The position numbers and the translations under genes were made by a program. Below the pieces are notes generated by a model. That model was not told where the DNA came from and made no database searches. It saw nothing but the letters and a program-made list of their open reading frames with translations. A DNA stretch of 14,814 nucleotides from Anaerolinea sp. (GTDB lineage: Bacteria > Chloroflexota > Anaerolineae > Anaerolineales > Anaerolineaceae). Below, piece after piece: positions 1 to 8,343 of this stretch (positions within the stretch are counted from its first letter, which is position 1; each line of letters opens with the position of its first letter). The DNA lies in assembly GCA_020216845.1 (NCBI GenBank), contig JAIWNK010000084.1, positions 1 through 14,814 of the forward strand, written 5' to 3'.

Positions 1-690
1 CCGACCTTCACCCCCCTGCCACCGACGGCAACGGCCACCCCCGGCGAGGCACCCACTGCCACGGCCACTGTCACGCCCATGCCCACTGCCACCCCCATCA
101 CATTGGAAAGCTATCAGCAGGGCTACAAGCAATATATTGACAGTGTCAAAACCAACACCAACAACAGCCTGCCAGAAAGCGAAATTCGCAATCTGATGCG
201 CTCCTTCTTGCTACAGCAAAAGGTCTACGAAGCGGTCACCGCCGACCTCAAACCCGAAGAAGAGCAGGTTTGGGCACGTCACATCCTGGTTGGCAGCGAG
301 GAAGAAGCCAAAGCAGTGCTTGACCGCCTGAATAAGGGTGAAGACTGGTACATCCTGGCCGCCGAGCTTTCGCTGGATAGCTCGAACAAAGACCGCGGTG
401 GCGACCTGTCCTGGTTCGGACGCGGTCAGATGGACCCGGCTTTTGAAGAAGCGGCCTTCAAACTGGGAATCGGGGAGATCAGTCAGCCGGTGCAATCACA
501 ATTTGGCTGGCACATCATCCAGGTTCTCGGCCACGAAGTCCGCCCGCTAGACCCGTATGCATTTGAACAGGCACGTCAGAAAGCCTTCAACACCTGGTTG
601 GAGCAAAAGAAAACCGAAATTACAATCGAGAAATACGACAGCGTCTGGCAAGCTGTTGTACCAACGCCATACGTGCCAGAGGCACAGTAA
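1..690 (+). CDS. Parvulin-type peptidyl-prolyl cis-trans isomerase, 5' partial
   Basis: Rotamase of the PpiC/PrsA/SurA parvulin family, which speeds cis-trans isomerisation of prolyl bonds in exported proteins. Frame 1 is open from base 1 to the TAA at 688-690 (229 residues visible), so the true start, and any signal peptide or membrane anchor, lies before the window. The ATG at 79 is an internal Met in a Thr/Pro-rich stretch (about residues 1-36), a typical extracytoplasmic linker. A helical region follows (about 40-90). The parvulin domain covers about 90-178 and carries the usual family landmarks: ARHILV, the RGGDLSWFGRGQM block, the DPAFEEAAFKL helix and the FGWHIIQV strand. A short charged tail completes the protein. 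It converges on smc across a strong terminator. The family call is secure. Extracytoplasmic location is inferred from the linker, and the exact role in folding exported proteins is unknown. Confidence 0.9.
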   Translation, partial: PTFTPLPPTATATPGEAPTATATVTPMPTATPITLESYQQGYKQYIDSVKTNTNNSLPESEIRNLMRSFLLQQKVYEAVTADLKPEEEQVWARHILVGSEEEAKAVLDRLNKGEDWYILAAELSLDSSNKDRGGDLSWFGRGQMDPAFEEAAFKLGIGEISQPVQSQFGWHIIQVLGHEVRPLDPYAFEQARQKAFNTWLEQKKTEITIEKYDSVWQAVVPTPYVPEAQ

Positions 691-712
691 GTAATTTCCC
701 TTCACAAGAACA

Positions 713-749
713 AACAGCGCAACCATTCGTGGTTGCGCTGTTTTATTTT
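713..749 (+). terminator. Intrinsic terminator after the PPIase gene
   Basis: A perfect 13-bp stem (713-725 paired with 730-742) closes on a TTCG loop and runs into a T-rich tract, TTTTATTTT (741-749). It lies 23 bases after the PPIase stop and 19 bases before the end of smc on the other strand. Read on the minus strand, the same hairpin is followed by TGTTCTTG, a poorer U-tract, so it may also end the smc operon, less efficiently. Confidence 0.92.
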
Positions 750-767
750 GTCTCAAGCACAAGATGG

Positions 768-3700
768 TCAACGCACCATCTCTTCACTTACCTGATCCAA
801 ACGCAAACTAATCACCTGACTGGCCGAGTCGCGCCCCATCGTCACCCCATAAATCACATCGGCCACTTGCACCGTATTGCGATTGTGTGTAATGACAACA
901 AACTGCGTGTTCTGGCTCAATTCACGCAGCAGCTCACAAAAACGGCCAACATTCGCCTCGTCCAACATTGCATCCACTTCGTCCAGCACGCAAAACGGCG
1001 TTGGCGCCACCTTCAGCAGCGAAAAGACCAGGGCAACCGCCGTCAGGCTGCGCTCTCCACCCGAAAGCAGAGAAAGGCCCTGCTCACGCCGCCCTGGCAA
1101 ACGCGCCTCAATATCAATGCCCGTCTCGGTGGGGTTATCCTCATCGGTCAGCACCAATCGCGCCGAACCGCCACCAAACATGCGCGTGAACATTTGCCGA
1201 AACTCCGCCGCAACCGCATCAAAGGTGCGCTTGAACTCTTTCTTCATCAACGCATCCAATTCCGCAATCACCTGACGCAAATCTGCATCGGCGCGCTTCA
1301 AGTCCGCCACCTGTGCGGTGAGAAACTCGTGTCGCTCTTTGACCGATTGATATTCTGCTTGCGCATCGGGGTTAACGGCCCCCATACGCCGCAGCTGTGC
1401 TCGCTGACGCTGAATCGTGTCCTCCAGACCAGCCGGCAGTTCCGTCAAACTTGGCAGCGCTTCCACCATGCCGTCCAACGGCAAAGGGGTTGGCCCAGCC
1501 ACACCGGCATATTCCAGCGCCACCAGGCCAAAATCCTCCTCAATGCGACGGCGCAAGGCATCCAAAGCCTCACGCTGTCGGCCAAGCTCCAACTGCGCCT
1601 GAGCAGCATGGCGATCCGCCACCGTCACCGCCTGTTGCGCCACAACTTGCCGCTCCTGCACTTCGCCAAAGCTCTGTTCCAGGGCCTGCAACTGCACTTC
1701 CGCCGGATCAATCTTTGCCTGCAATTCAGCAATCGCAGCATGCAGACTTTCCTCGCGCTGACGCTGAACAACCTGCTCCGCCTCCAAAGACTGCAAAGTT
1801 TGCTGTAAAGCCAACCGACGTTGTTCTGCTGCTGTTTGCTGTTGCAATGTGGCTGCCAATACCTGTGCATGTTCCTGCTGCCGACGGCGGATCTCGCGCA
1901 CAGCGCGCTCTGCCACAGCCACAGCCGTATTCCAATGCACCACCTGCCCCTGCAACTCGTCAAGCGGCAAGCCATCCAGCTTATGTTGACAGGCACGCAC
2001 CTGCCCGCTCAAAGCCTGCACAGTTGCGGCTCCCTTTTCCAGCGCCTGCGCATCGCGTTCGGCCTCCTGACGGGCGCGCAGCAATTGTTCCTCAATGCCA
2101 GCCACCTGCTTACGCTGCCACTCCTGACGCTGACGCGCCTGTTCAACCGCCAGCAAAGCCTGTTGTTGAGCACGCTCCGCAGCCTGCACCTGCTGCTGAG
2201 CCTGTTGCGCCGCTTTCTGCGCCTCAGCTACCAGCCCTCGTTGAGCAACAAGAGCTTCTTCCTGGTCGCGTAAGCGCACCTGTATCTGCTCTAATTGTTC
2301 CTGCTGCGCCTGCAAAGCATCACTTAACTCGCGCTTCTGTCGCGGTCGCCCAACCAAACTGCCACGCCCCTCCTGCCCGGCAATGACCGCCCCGCTACGA
2401 TGAAACACCTCGCCGCGCAACGTCACCAGGCGCCCGCCCTGCGGCAAATCGGCCCACAAACGGCGCGCCGTTGCCCGGTCTTGCACAATCCACACCTGCC
2501 CAAGCAGCGCCTCTACCACCCGCACCATTTCTGGCGCAACCCGCACCAATTCAGCGGCGCGTTGCGCGCCCTGCGCTGCAAAAGAAGCCGGGGTCTGTGC
2601 AACCGTCGTCAGCCAATCCAATGGATATAGCACAACCCGTCCGCCGCCAGAGCTTTCCAACAGCACCAACGTTGGCTCAGGGTCTGTTTGCGGCGAGAGC
2701 AACACCGCATCCAGGTTTTCGCCCAAGGCTGCTGCCAACGCCGTCTCATAGCCCGCCGGGGCTTCCAACAGGCTGCTCAATGGCTGATAGCCCCCTGGCA
2801 ATTTACCGGCGCGCGCCGCTTGCAAAACCGTGCGCGCCCCCTGATTCAAACCACTCATCGAACGCTCAGCCTGCTCCAGCACATCCAATTGTGCTTGGAT
2901 GCGTGAACGTGCTGCTTCGACCTGTCCGCGTTCTTCCAGCAAGCGTTTGCGCTGCTCTTCCAACGCCTGCGCTTGCTTTTGCGCCGCCTGCAAAGCAGAG
3001 TCTAGTTCGGCTTTTGCCGTCTCCAACGTCTGCCGTTCCGCTTGCACTTGTGCCGCCTTCTGCTGCGCTTCTTCAAGTGCTTTTTGGGCCGCCTGCGCCT
3101 CTTGGGATATGCCCTGCTGTGAGCGCGTCAATGCCTCAATGCGCTCGTTCAGCTCATTTTGGTGCGCCTTGCGCTGCACCTGCTGCGTCTCAGCAGTCGT
3201 CATTTGCCGACGGGTATCACGCAATTCCTGTTCCACTTGGGCACGCTGCCGCTGCCGCCCTTCCAATGCCCGCTGTGCTGCCGCGGCCTGCTCCCGTCCA
3301 TCCTGCAATTCATCTTCCAGGCGCGCCTGTTCTTCCTCAATCGCTGCCATGCGCGCCTGCTGCGCCTTATATTCATCTTCCAGGCGCGTCCGTTCGCGCT
3401 GTGCTGCCTGCTCCTGCTCTTGCAAGGCACGCTGTCGTTCTTCATAAATAGCCAGTGTGCGGCTGACCTTCTCCCAATCACTGTGCAAGCCAGAAAGCTG
3501 CGTATGCCAATCATTCAGTTGATTGCGCACAGCCTGAAGCCGTTGACGTTGCTGCGTCAGCTCCGCTTCCACCGTCTCCAGGCGCGCTCGCGCCTGTTCC
3601 AGGCGCAATTCTTGCACCTGAACAACATCTCGAGTTTGTTTCAGCTCACGCTGCAAATGATGCCAGTGATAGCCATACCAATCGCGCAACAACAAGCGCA

Positions 3701-4370
3701 AATCCGCTTTAACGCGCTCATATTCAATCGCCCGCTGCGCCTGACGCTCCAGGCTCTTCAGGCGCGGCTCCAATTCGCTGAGGATATCCACCACCCGCTC
3801 CAGGTTACGGCGGGTTACATCCAGACGATTGAGGGCCTCTTCCCGCCGGGAGCGGTACAAACCAATTCCCGCAGCCTCTTCGAAGAAACGTCGCCGTTCC
3901 TCAGGTTTCAACGAGAGGGCCGAATCCACCAAACCCTGACCGATGATGGTATAAGTGCGCTCGGCCAACCCCGATTGCGCCAACAGCTCTGAGATTTCTT
4001 TCAGACGCACCCGCTGCCCATTCAGCCAGTATTCATTATCCCCATCCCGATAGGCCCGTCGCGCGACCGCAACCTCGGAAAAGTCAATCGGCAACCAACC
4101 ATCTTCATTATTGAAAGTAATCGAAGCCAAAGCCATGCCGGCGCGGGGACGTTGCTCCGAGCCAGAAAAGATCATGTCCTCTGTCTTGCGCCCGCGCAGC
4201 AAACTGTAAGACTGTTCGCCCAACACCCACCGCAACGAATCAGCCACGTTCGATTTGCCCGACCCATTGGGCCCCACAATAGCCGTAATATTGCCGGGGA
4301 ATTCAAACACCACCCGGCTTGCAAAGGTCTTATACCCATGCAATTCCAGCGATTTAAGCCGCGGCGCCAT
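768..4370 (-). CDS. smc: Chromosome segregation ATPase SMC
   Basis: Structural-maintenance-of-chromosomes ATPase, which with ScpA and ScpB forms the bacterial condensin that organises and segregates the nucleoid. At 1200 aa it has normal family length and full architecture. The N-terminal head has Walker A GPNGSGKS (33-40). A long coiled coil rich in Gln, Glu, Arg and Ala follows (about 170-500), then a globular hinge (about 505-670, ending in the VTLRGEV...AVIAG strand). The returning coil runs from about 675 to 1020. The C-terminal head has signature LSGGE (1102-1106) and Walker B FCVLDEVD (1126-1133). I chose the ATG at 4370 because its A is also the last base of the rnc stop (TGATG), the usual sign of translational coupling; an in-frame TTG one codon upstream (4373) is a weaker option. 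It is the last gene of the minus-strand operon. The partner gene scpA is about 3.2 kb away on the other strand; scpB is not in the window. Confidence 0.98.
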   Translation of the reverse strand: MAPRLKSLELHGYKTFASRVVFEFPGNITAIVGPNGSGKSNVADSLRWVLGEQSYSLLRGRKTEDMIFSGSEQRPRAGMALASITFNNEDGWLPIDFSEVAVARRAYRDGDNEYWLNGQRVRLKEISELLAQSGLAERTYTIIGQGLVDSALSLKPEERRRFFEEAAGIGLYRSRREEALNRLDVTRRNLERVVDILSELEPRLKSLERQAQRAIEYERVKADLRLLLRDWYGYHWHHLQRELKQTRDVVQVQELRLEQARARLETVEAELTQQRQRLQAVRNQLNDWHTQLSGLHSDWEKVSRTLAIYEERQRALQEQEQAAQRERTRLEDEYKAQQARMAAIEEEQARLEDELQDGREQAAAAQRALEGRQRQRAQVEQELRDTRRQMTTAETQQVQRKAHQNELNERIEALTRSQQGISQEAQAAQKALEEAQQKAAQVQAERQTLETAKAELDSALQAAQKQAQALEEQRKRLLEERGQVEAARSRIQAQLDVLEQAERSMSGLNQGARTVLQAARAGKLPGGYQPLSSLLEAPAGYETALAAALGENLDAVLLSPQTDPEPTLVLLESSGGGRVVLYPLDWLTTVAQTPASFAAQGAQRAAELVRVAPEMVRVVEALLGQVWIVQDRATARRLWADLPQGGRLVTLRGEVFHRSGAVIAGQEGRGSLVGRPRQKRELSDALQAQQEQLEQIQVRLRDQEEALVAQRGLVAEAQKAAQQAQQQVQAAERAQQQALLAVEQARQRQEWQRKQVAGIEEQLLRARQEAERDAQALEKGAATVQALSGQVRACQHKLDGLPLDELQGQVVHWNTAVAVAERAVREIRRRQQEHAQVLAATLQQQTAAEQRRLALQQTLQSLEAEQVVQRQREESLHAAIAELQAKIDPAEVQLQALEQSFGEVQERQVVAQQAVTVADRHAAQAQLELGRQREALDALRRRIEEDFGLVALEYAGVAGPTPLPLDGMVEALPSLTELPAGLEDTIQRQRAQLRRMGAVNPDAQAEYQSVKERHEFLTAQVADLKRADADLRQVIAELDALMKKEFKRTFDAVAAEFRQMFTRMFGGGSARLVLTDEDNPTETGIDIEARLPGRREQGLSLLSGGERSLTAVALVFSLLKVAPTPFCVLDEVDAMLDEANVGRFCELLRELSQNTQFVVITHNRNTVQVADVIYGVTMGRDSASQVISLRLDQVSEEMVR

Positions 4371-5110
4371 CAAGCACGAATCCCCAGGGCTTGTAATGCC
4401 GCCCGTGCCGCAGCTTTGGCCGCGGCCTGTTTGCTTGGGCCACTGCCCGAGCCCTTCAACTCCCCGCGGATATAGACACTCACCTCAAAAGTCTTCAAAT
4501 GATCCGGTCCACTGGCACTATTGGTGACATATTGCGGCGCACCCCACCCCTGTGCCTGTGACCATTCCTGCAACATGCTTTTCGGGTCTTCAATGCCGCG
4601 GTTAATCAGCAAATCATCCGCCGTGCGCTCCAAAATGGGGCCAATAAAGCGATCCACTGCCGGAATGCCACCATCGAGATAGAGCGCCCCAATCAACGCC
4701 TCAAAAGCGTCGCACAACAAAGCAGGCCGTTCTCGCCCGCCCGCCTGCACCTCGCCATGCCCCAAGCGCAAAGCCGGGCCAATGTTCAGTTGTGCGGCAA
4801 ACTCGGCCAATTGTTCGGTGTGCACCAGCGCAGAGCGCATGCGCGTCAAATCTCCTTCCGGCATTTCGGGATAGCGGTTATACAACCAGGCACCGACCAC
4901 AAAATCCAACACCGCATCTCCCAAAAATTCCAGGCGCTCATTATCTTCCAACGCCTCAGGGTGCTCATTCAAGTAAGAACGGTGCGTCAACGCCCGGCTC
5001 AACAAGAGCCAGTCTGAAAAATGCAATCCCAAGCGCTGTGCCAACGCTTCAACCGGTTCCAACGCAGCCGCATTTGCAGCCCCATTGCCCGTTGCATATT
5101 CTTTTGCCAT
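4370..5110 (-). CDS. rnc: Ribonuclease III
   Basis: Double-strand-specific endoribonuclease that processes rRNA precursors and structured mRNAs. The protein is 246 aa. The catalytic domain (about 15-165) contains the family signature NERLEFLGDAVL (57-68), with acidic residues E58, E61 and D65, and the second metal-site pair D134/E137 in CDAFEALIGA. The C-terminal double-stranded RNA-binding domain (about 174-244) has the expected DPKSMLQEW start and a basic Ala/Lys helix (SKQAAAKAAA). The start is the ATG at 5110, because a GGGAGG Shine-Dalgarno lies 7 nt upstream. A TTG at 5125 is also in frame, but it lies upstream of that site and would leave the Shine-Dalgarno inside the coding region. 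The stop overlaps the smc start by one base; rnc-smc adjacency is widespread in bacteria. An 88-base gap separates it from thrC upstream. Confidence 0.97.
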   Translation of the reverse strand: MAKEYATGNGAANAAALEPVEALAQRLGLHFSDWLLLSRALTHRSYLNEHPEALEDNERLEFLGDAVLDFVVGAWLYNRYPEMPEGDLTRMRSALVHTEQLAEFAAQLNIGPALRLGHGEVQAGGRERPALLCDAFEALIGALYLDGGIPAVDRFIGPILERTADDLLINRGIEDPKSMLQEWSQAQGWGAPQYVTNSASGPDHLKTFEVSVYIRGELKGSGSGPSKQAAAKAAARAALQALGIRA

Positions 5111-5117
5111 TGTTTTG

Positions 5118-5123
5118 CCTCCC
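5118..5123 (-). promoter_or_regulatory. Shine-Dalgarno of rnc (decides the start)
   Basis: GGGAGG on the minus strand, 7 nt before the ATG at 5110. It supports that ATG over the in-frame TTG at 5125, which sits immediately upstream of the site. Confidence 0.8.
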
Positions 5124-5198
5124 AAACGTCAGGTGCGTTAGCCACCTCAACGTTCGTTCAAGTAGCTGACGCTCACAACGTTTTCATCTTCTCAAAAT

Positions 5199-6284
5199 TT
5201 AGCCGGCGTATTTTAACCCAGAGCCAGTCAAAATCAGCACGACAGGTAATGGAATTTTACCACGTAATTGTTCCAACGCAGCCCAAACCAGGGCCGAAGT
5301 TGGCTCAACATAGAAACCACGCCTCGCCAAAGCCTGACAGGCCGGCAAAATATCTTCCTCCGCCACGGCCAGATAATCATGTTGCCCGGCAGGTGCCTGA
5401 CGCAAAATAGCCGCCCCGCGCATCGGCGACCGCACCCGCACCCCCTCTGCCACCGTTTGCCCCTCAGACGCCTCAACGATGGGCGCCCCTGTTTGGGCAG
5501 CCTTCACCAATGGTGCACAAGCCGCTGCCTGCACCGCCACAAAATGCGGAAGCTGTTGCACCAGACCTGCCTGTTGCAACGCCACAAAGCCGCGCAGCAC
5601 CCCCAACAGCAAGCCGCCATGACCAACCGGAGCGACAATGCTACCAGAGCGAAAACCTGCCTCCCACAACTCATAGGCAATCGTTGCAATGCCAGCAAGC
5701 CCAAACGGCAAATAGGCATGGCTCGCATATGGCACCCCCGCTTCAGCCTCTTGCAACACCGCCGCAGCAGCCGCTGAGCGCGGCCCGGCAATGGCGCGCA
5801 CCTCGGCACCATATGCCTGAATCTGTCGCAGCTTGGGACCCGATGCGCTCGCCGGAACATACACGCGAGCCTTCACCCCGGCACAGGCCGCATAGGCCGC
5901 AAACGACGCACCAGCATTGCCCGAAGAATCTTCCACCGCCTCGCGCACACCCCGTCCCAACAATTGACTGAGCAGCACTGCGCTTCCCCGATCTTTATAC
6001 GAACCGGTCGGGTTCAAATTTTCCAATTTCAACCCCACCTCAATTCCATCCTCATTCAGCCAAACAAGCGGCGTTTGACCCTCGCCAAGCCATACCCGCG
6101 GCGCCCCATCCGGCAAATCCAGCGCGGCACGATAGCGCCACAGCCCCGGCTGACGGACCTCCACCTGATGCAGGTCAAAGGATGGCGCAGCAACCTGATC
6201 ATACAGGCCACCGCACGCCGGACAACGAAACGGCGTGCCGTGCGTCGGGTACAACGCACCACAACGCTCACAAGCAAACGGCAT
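5199..6284 (-). CDS. thrC: Threonine synthase-like PLP enzyme
   Basis: Fold-type II pyridoxal-phosphate enzyme, best matched to threonine synthase, which converts O-phosphohomoserine to threonine. The protein is 361 aa. An N-terminal zinc-ribbon-like segment has two Cys pairs (C5/C8 and C21/C24), as in many threonine synthases of this type. The PLP lysine is K97 in GSYKDRG, a substrate/phosphate loop SSGNAG lies at 120-125, and a C-terminal LTGSGLK (about 352-358) supplies the Ser expected near the pyridine nitrogen. The glycine loop that cradles the cofactor phosphate reads PVGHGG (219-224), where many threonine synthases have a GNxGN-like sequence, so substrate specificity is less certain than the fold. 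The start ATG at 6284 shares its A with the preceding stop (TGATG) and has GGAGGG (6291-6296) 6 nt upstream. Threonine dehydratase-like activity is an alternative. Confidence 0.85.
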   Translation of the reverse strand: MPFACERCGALYPTHGTPFRCPACGGLYDQVAAPSFDLHQVEVRQPGLWRYRAALDLPDGAPRVWLGEGQTPLVWLNEDGIEVGLKLENLNPTGSYKDRGSAVLLSQLLGRGVREAVEDSSGNAGASFAAYAACAGVKARVYVPASASGPKLRQIQAYGAEVRAIAGPRSAAAAAVLQEAEAGVPYASHAYLPFGLAGIATIAYELWEAGFRSGSIVAPVGHGGLLLGVLRGFVALQQAGLVQQLPHFVAVQAAACAPLVKAAQTGAPIVEASEGQTVAEGVRVRSPMRGAAILRQAPAGQHDYLAVAEEDILPACQALARRGFYVEPTSALVWAALEQLRGKIPLPVVLILTGSGLKYAG

Positions 6285-6970
6285 CAGTCGCCCTCCTGAG
6301 GATGATACTCACCCTCCACCCAACCACTTTCTTCTTTCTTCCAAATCGGCACAATTTCCTTCAATCGGTCAATGCCATACCGTGCCGCTTCAAACACACC
6401 CGTATCACGGTGCGCAGCTGCGCAGGCAATCCACACCGTCGGCGTCCCTGCTTCAAGCCGGCCAATCCGCTGCACAATCGCAATCCCCTGCACATCCGGC
6501 CAGCGCTGCCGAATCTCATCCGCTACCTGACGCATTTTCTCCTCAGCCATCGGAACATAGGCCTCATATTCCAGCGCTTGCGTCTCATGCGCGACCCCTC
6601 GCGTCGTTTTGCCGCGCACAATGCCCGTGAATAAACACACCGCACCGGTCGTTGGCTGTGTAATCTGCGCCACCACCGCATCCATATCCACTGCCTGATG
6701 GACAATCTGACAAAGGGTCGGCCAGCCGCTGCCCCCGCTAACCGGCGGGAAAATCGCCACCTCCGCACCGTCGGGCACCACATCATCGTCGAAAGAAAAC
6801 TGCCGGTTGACCGAAACAATCGCCGTTGGCAAAGCCGCCGCTAACCCTGGGTAAGCCTGCAACAACGCCTGTTTCAACGCGGCCACGCGTCCGCCATCCA
6901 CAAACAGCAATTCCACCTGAGCAACCCCCGCCAAATCTTTCAACGAAGCAAAGAATAGCACTTTAATCAT
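6284..6970 (-). CDS. moaDE: Molybdopterin synthase fusion, MoaD-MoaE
   Basis: Both subunits of molybdopterin synthase in one 228-aa chain; the enzyme puts two sulfurs on cyclic pyranopterin monophosphate to give molybdopterin. Residues 1-80 are the ubiquitin-like MoaD sulfur carrier, ending in the characteristic FPPVSGG with Gly79-Gly80. Residues from about 83 to 228 are MoaE: the TGIVRG and EYEAY strands, HR (187-188), and lysines K204 and K211, spaced 7 apart like the E. coli catalytic K119/K126. Normally the MoaD Gly-Gly is a free C terminus that is adenylated by MoeB and thiocarboxylated; here it is internal, followed by S81-G82-W83. Similar fusions (MoaX of Mycobacterium, a Deinococcus homologue) are cleaved after translation, and the same is inferred here. 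The start ATG at 6970 lies 8 nt inside the end of moaC; the stop overlaps the thrC start. Confidence 0.95.
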   Translation of the reverse strand: MIKVLFFASLKDLAGVAQVELLFVDGGRVAALKQALLQAYPGLAAALPTAIVSVNRQFSFDDDVVPDGAEVAIFPPVSGGSGWPTLCQIVHQAVDMDAVVAQITQPTTGAVCLFTGIVRGKTTRGVAHETQALEYEAYVPMAEEKMRQVADEIRQRWPDVQGIAIVQRIGRLEAGTPTVWIACAAAHRDTGVFEAARYGIDRLKEIVPIWKKEESGWVEGEYHPQEGD

Positions 6971-7457
6971 GCCTGCTCCAATTCAAAACGACATCACCAC
7001 TGCGTCCGCCGTGCTTTTCAACCAGACGAATATTTTGAATCTGCCCGGTCTTCTCAACCGCTTTGACCATGTCATACACCGTCAGGGCAGCCACACTCAC
7101 CGCCGTCAACGCTTCCATTTCCACCCCAGTCTTGCCAAATGTGCGCACCTCCGCCACAATGCGCACCCCGGGCAACGTCTCATCCAGGCTGAGCTCAACC
7201 CGCACCTGATGGATGGGCAACGGATGACAAAGCGGAATCAGCTCTGCTGTGCGCTTGGCAGCCTGAATGCCCGCAATCTGCGCAACAGTGAGCACATCGC
7301 CCTTTTTCATCAGGCCATCGCGAATCAATTCCAGCGTGTGCATTTGCAAACGCACTTCGCCCTCAGCAACGGCCCAGCGCGTCGTATCGGCCTTCTCCCC
7401 CACATCCACCATATGGGCGCGGCCTTCTTCATCAAGATGGGTCAGTGTTTCATTCAT
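6963..7457 (-). CDS. moaC: Cyclic pyranopterin monophosphate synthase MoaC
   Basis: Completes formation of cyclic pyranopterin monophosphate from the MoaA product in molybdenum cofactor synthesis. At 164 aa it is of normal length. Conserved features are the N-terminal [11 protein letters not shown] (15-25), [12 protein letters not shown] with H78 (E. coli H77), [20 protein letters not shown], and catalytic D129 and K132 (E. coli D128/K131). I chose the ATG at 7457 because it gives the expected N terminus and sits exactly 7 nt after a perfect TATAAT. A longer reading to a TTG at 7517 would run through that promoter. It is the first gene of the minus-strand operon, overlaps moaDE by 8 nt, and is transcribed divergently from scpA. 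No moaA is in the window. Confidence 0.96.
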   Translation of the reverse strand: MNETLTHLDEEGRAHMVDVGEKADTTRWAVAEGEVRLQMHTLELIRDGLMKKGDVLTVAQIAGIQAAKRTAELIPLCHPLPIHQVRVELSLDETLPGVRIVAEVRTFGKTGVEMEALTAVSVAALTVYDMVKAVEKTGQIQNIRLVEKHGGRSGDVVLNWSRHD

Positions 7458-7464
7458 GCCCTCA

Positions 7465-7470
7465 ATTATA
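7465..7470 (-). promoter_or_regulatory. -10 box of moaC, leaderless arrangement
   Basis: Perfect TATAAT on the minus strand, with exactly 7 nt (TGAGGGC) before the moaC ATG. A start site about 7 nt after the box would fall at or next to the initiator codon, so the mRNA would have almost no leader. No good -35 hexamer is visible 16-18 nt upstream (CCCCCA at 17). Confidence 0.72.
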
Positions 7471-7476
7471 CCGTGA

Positions 7477-7498
7477 CTGTCCCAGAATGGGGGAACAG
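7477..7498. repeat. Imperfect inverted repeat between divergent promoters
   Basis: CTGTCCC (7477-7483) faces GGGAACAG (7491-7498), complementary except for one extra base. It lies between the moaC and scpA -10 boxes and next to the moaC -35 region, a reasonable place for an operator. No regulator gene is nearby, so this is speculative. Confidence 0.35.
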
Positions 7499-7530
7499 CC
7501 GAAAAGCAAGTCCCCAAAACCAGCGTCCAA

Positions 7531-7539
7531 TGCTATAAT
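7531..7539 (+). promoter_or_regulatory. Extended -10 promoter of scpA, leaderless arrangement
   Basis: TGCTATAAT is a perfect extended -10 (TG at 7531-7532, TATAAT at 7534-7539). Exactly 7 nt (CAGCGGC) separate it from the GTG start at 7547. The 17-bp-spaced -35 position reads TCCCCA, not a good match, but an extended -10 can work without one. Confidence 0.75.
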
Positions 7540-7546
7540 CAGCGGC

Positions 7547-8341
7547 GTGAATTTTCAAGTTGCCGGACATCAAACCGAGGGCTACCTCGTTTCCACACCT
7601 GTTTATGAAGGCCCACTCGATCTGCTGTTGGAGCTGATCCAGCGCGCTGAGCTCGATATTACCCGCCTGGCGCTTGCGCAGGTGACCGATCAATATCTGG
7701 CCTACCTCAACACACTACAAGACCGCAGCGCCGCCGAAGTTTCGGCCTTTCTGGTCATTGCGGCCCGGCTTGTGCAAATCAAATCCGCCGCTCTGCTGCC
7801 CCGTCCCACCGTTGAAACCAATTTGCCGGTCGAAGAAGACCCCGGCGAAGCCCTGGCACAACAACTGATCCTCTACAAACGCTTCAAGGAACTGGCTGCC
7901 GGCCTGGATGAGCGCCAAACTGCCGGCCTGCGCACCTATTTGCGCGTTGCCGCCCCCAGTCAGCGCGCCCTGCCGCTCGCCCTCGACCTCAATTCGCTCA
8001 GCCTCAGCGAGCTTGTGCAAGCGGCCAAAGACATTTTCTCCAGCAAACCCTCCCTGCCAACCCTCAATCAAGTCGTCAACATGCCGCGCATCACCATCCG
8101 CGACAAAATCCGCACCCTGCTAGAAAAACTGCGCCACACACCACGCCTGACCTTCCGCACCCTGCTCTCAGACCAGGCCCAACGTGTTGAAATTGTCGTC
8201 ACCTTCCTGGCAATGTTGGAATTAATCAAACGCCGGATTGTGATTGCTCAACAATCCGGCTTGTTTAGCGATATTGAGATTGAAACAGAAGGGGAATGGA
8301 ACGAACAGCAGGATAGCCTGGTAATCGAGTTCGATGAATAA
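7547..8341 (+). CDS. scpA: Segregation and condensation protein A (kleisin)
   Basis: Kleisin subunit that bridges the two SMC heads and binds ScpB in bacterial condensin. The protein is 264 aa from a GTG start. The N-terminal SMC-neck-binding part contains the family hallmark PVYEGPLDLLLELIQ (about 18-32) and the FLVIAARLVQIKSAALLPR helix (68-86). The middle is variable, and a C-terminal winged-helix segment, FLAMLELIKRR...GLFSDIEI (about 220-245), should bind the SMC cap. The same frame stays open upstream to 7445 with an ATG at 7487. I prefer the GTG at 7547 because it gives a family-like N terminus and because upstream starts lie ahead of the TATAAT at 7534-7539. No Shine-Dalgarno is present, as expected for a leaderless message. 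scpB, often the next gene, is absent; instead the gene converges on an unknown gene with only 2 bases between the stop codons. Confidence 0.93.
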   Translation: MNFQVAGHQTEGYLVSTPVYEGPLDLLLELIQRAELDITRLALAQVTDQYLAYLNTLQDRSAAEVSAFLVIAARLVQIKSAALLPRPTVETNLPVEEDPGEALAQQLILYKRFKELAAGLDERQTAGLRTYLRVAAPSQRALPLALDLNSLSLSELVQAAKDIFSSKPSLPTLNQVVNMPRITIRDKIRTLLEKLRHTPRLTFRTLLSDQAQRVEIVVTFLAMLELIKRRIVIAQQSGLFSDIEIETEGEWNEQQDSLVIEFDE

Positions 8342-8343
8342 AG

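Noticed and set aside
729..3992. Several long plus-strand open frames (up to about 359 codons) opposite smc
   Set aside because: They lie wholly antisense to smc, are rich in Pro, Ala, Gln, His and Arg as expected from its complement, and contain no recognisable domain.
5131..5147. AGGTG/CACCT hairpin before rnc as a riboswitch or regulatory RNA
   Set aside because: A 5-bp stem with a 7-nt loop is too small to distinguish from chance, and no known leader motif was recognised in 5111-5198.
7445..7546. Extended N terminus for scpA (frame open from 7445, ATG at 7487)
   Set aside because: It would place the start upstream of the perfect TATAAT at 7534 and add about 20-34 residues unlike other ScpA proteins.
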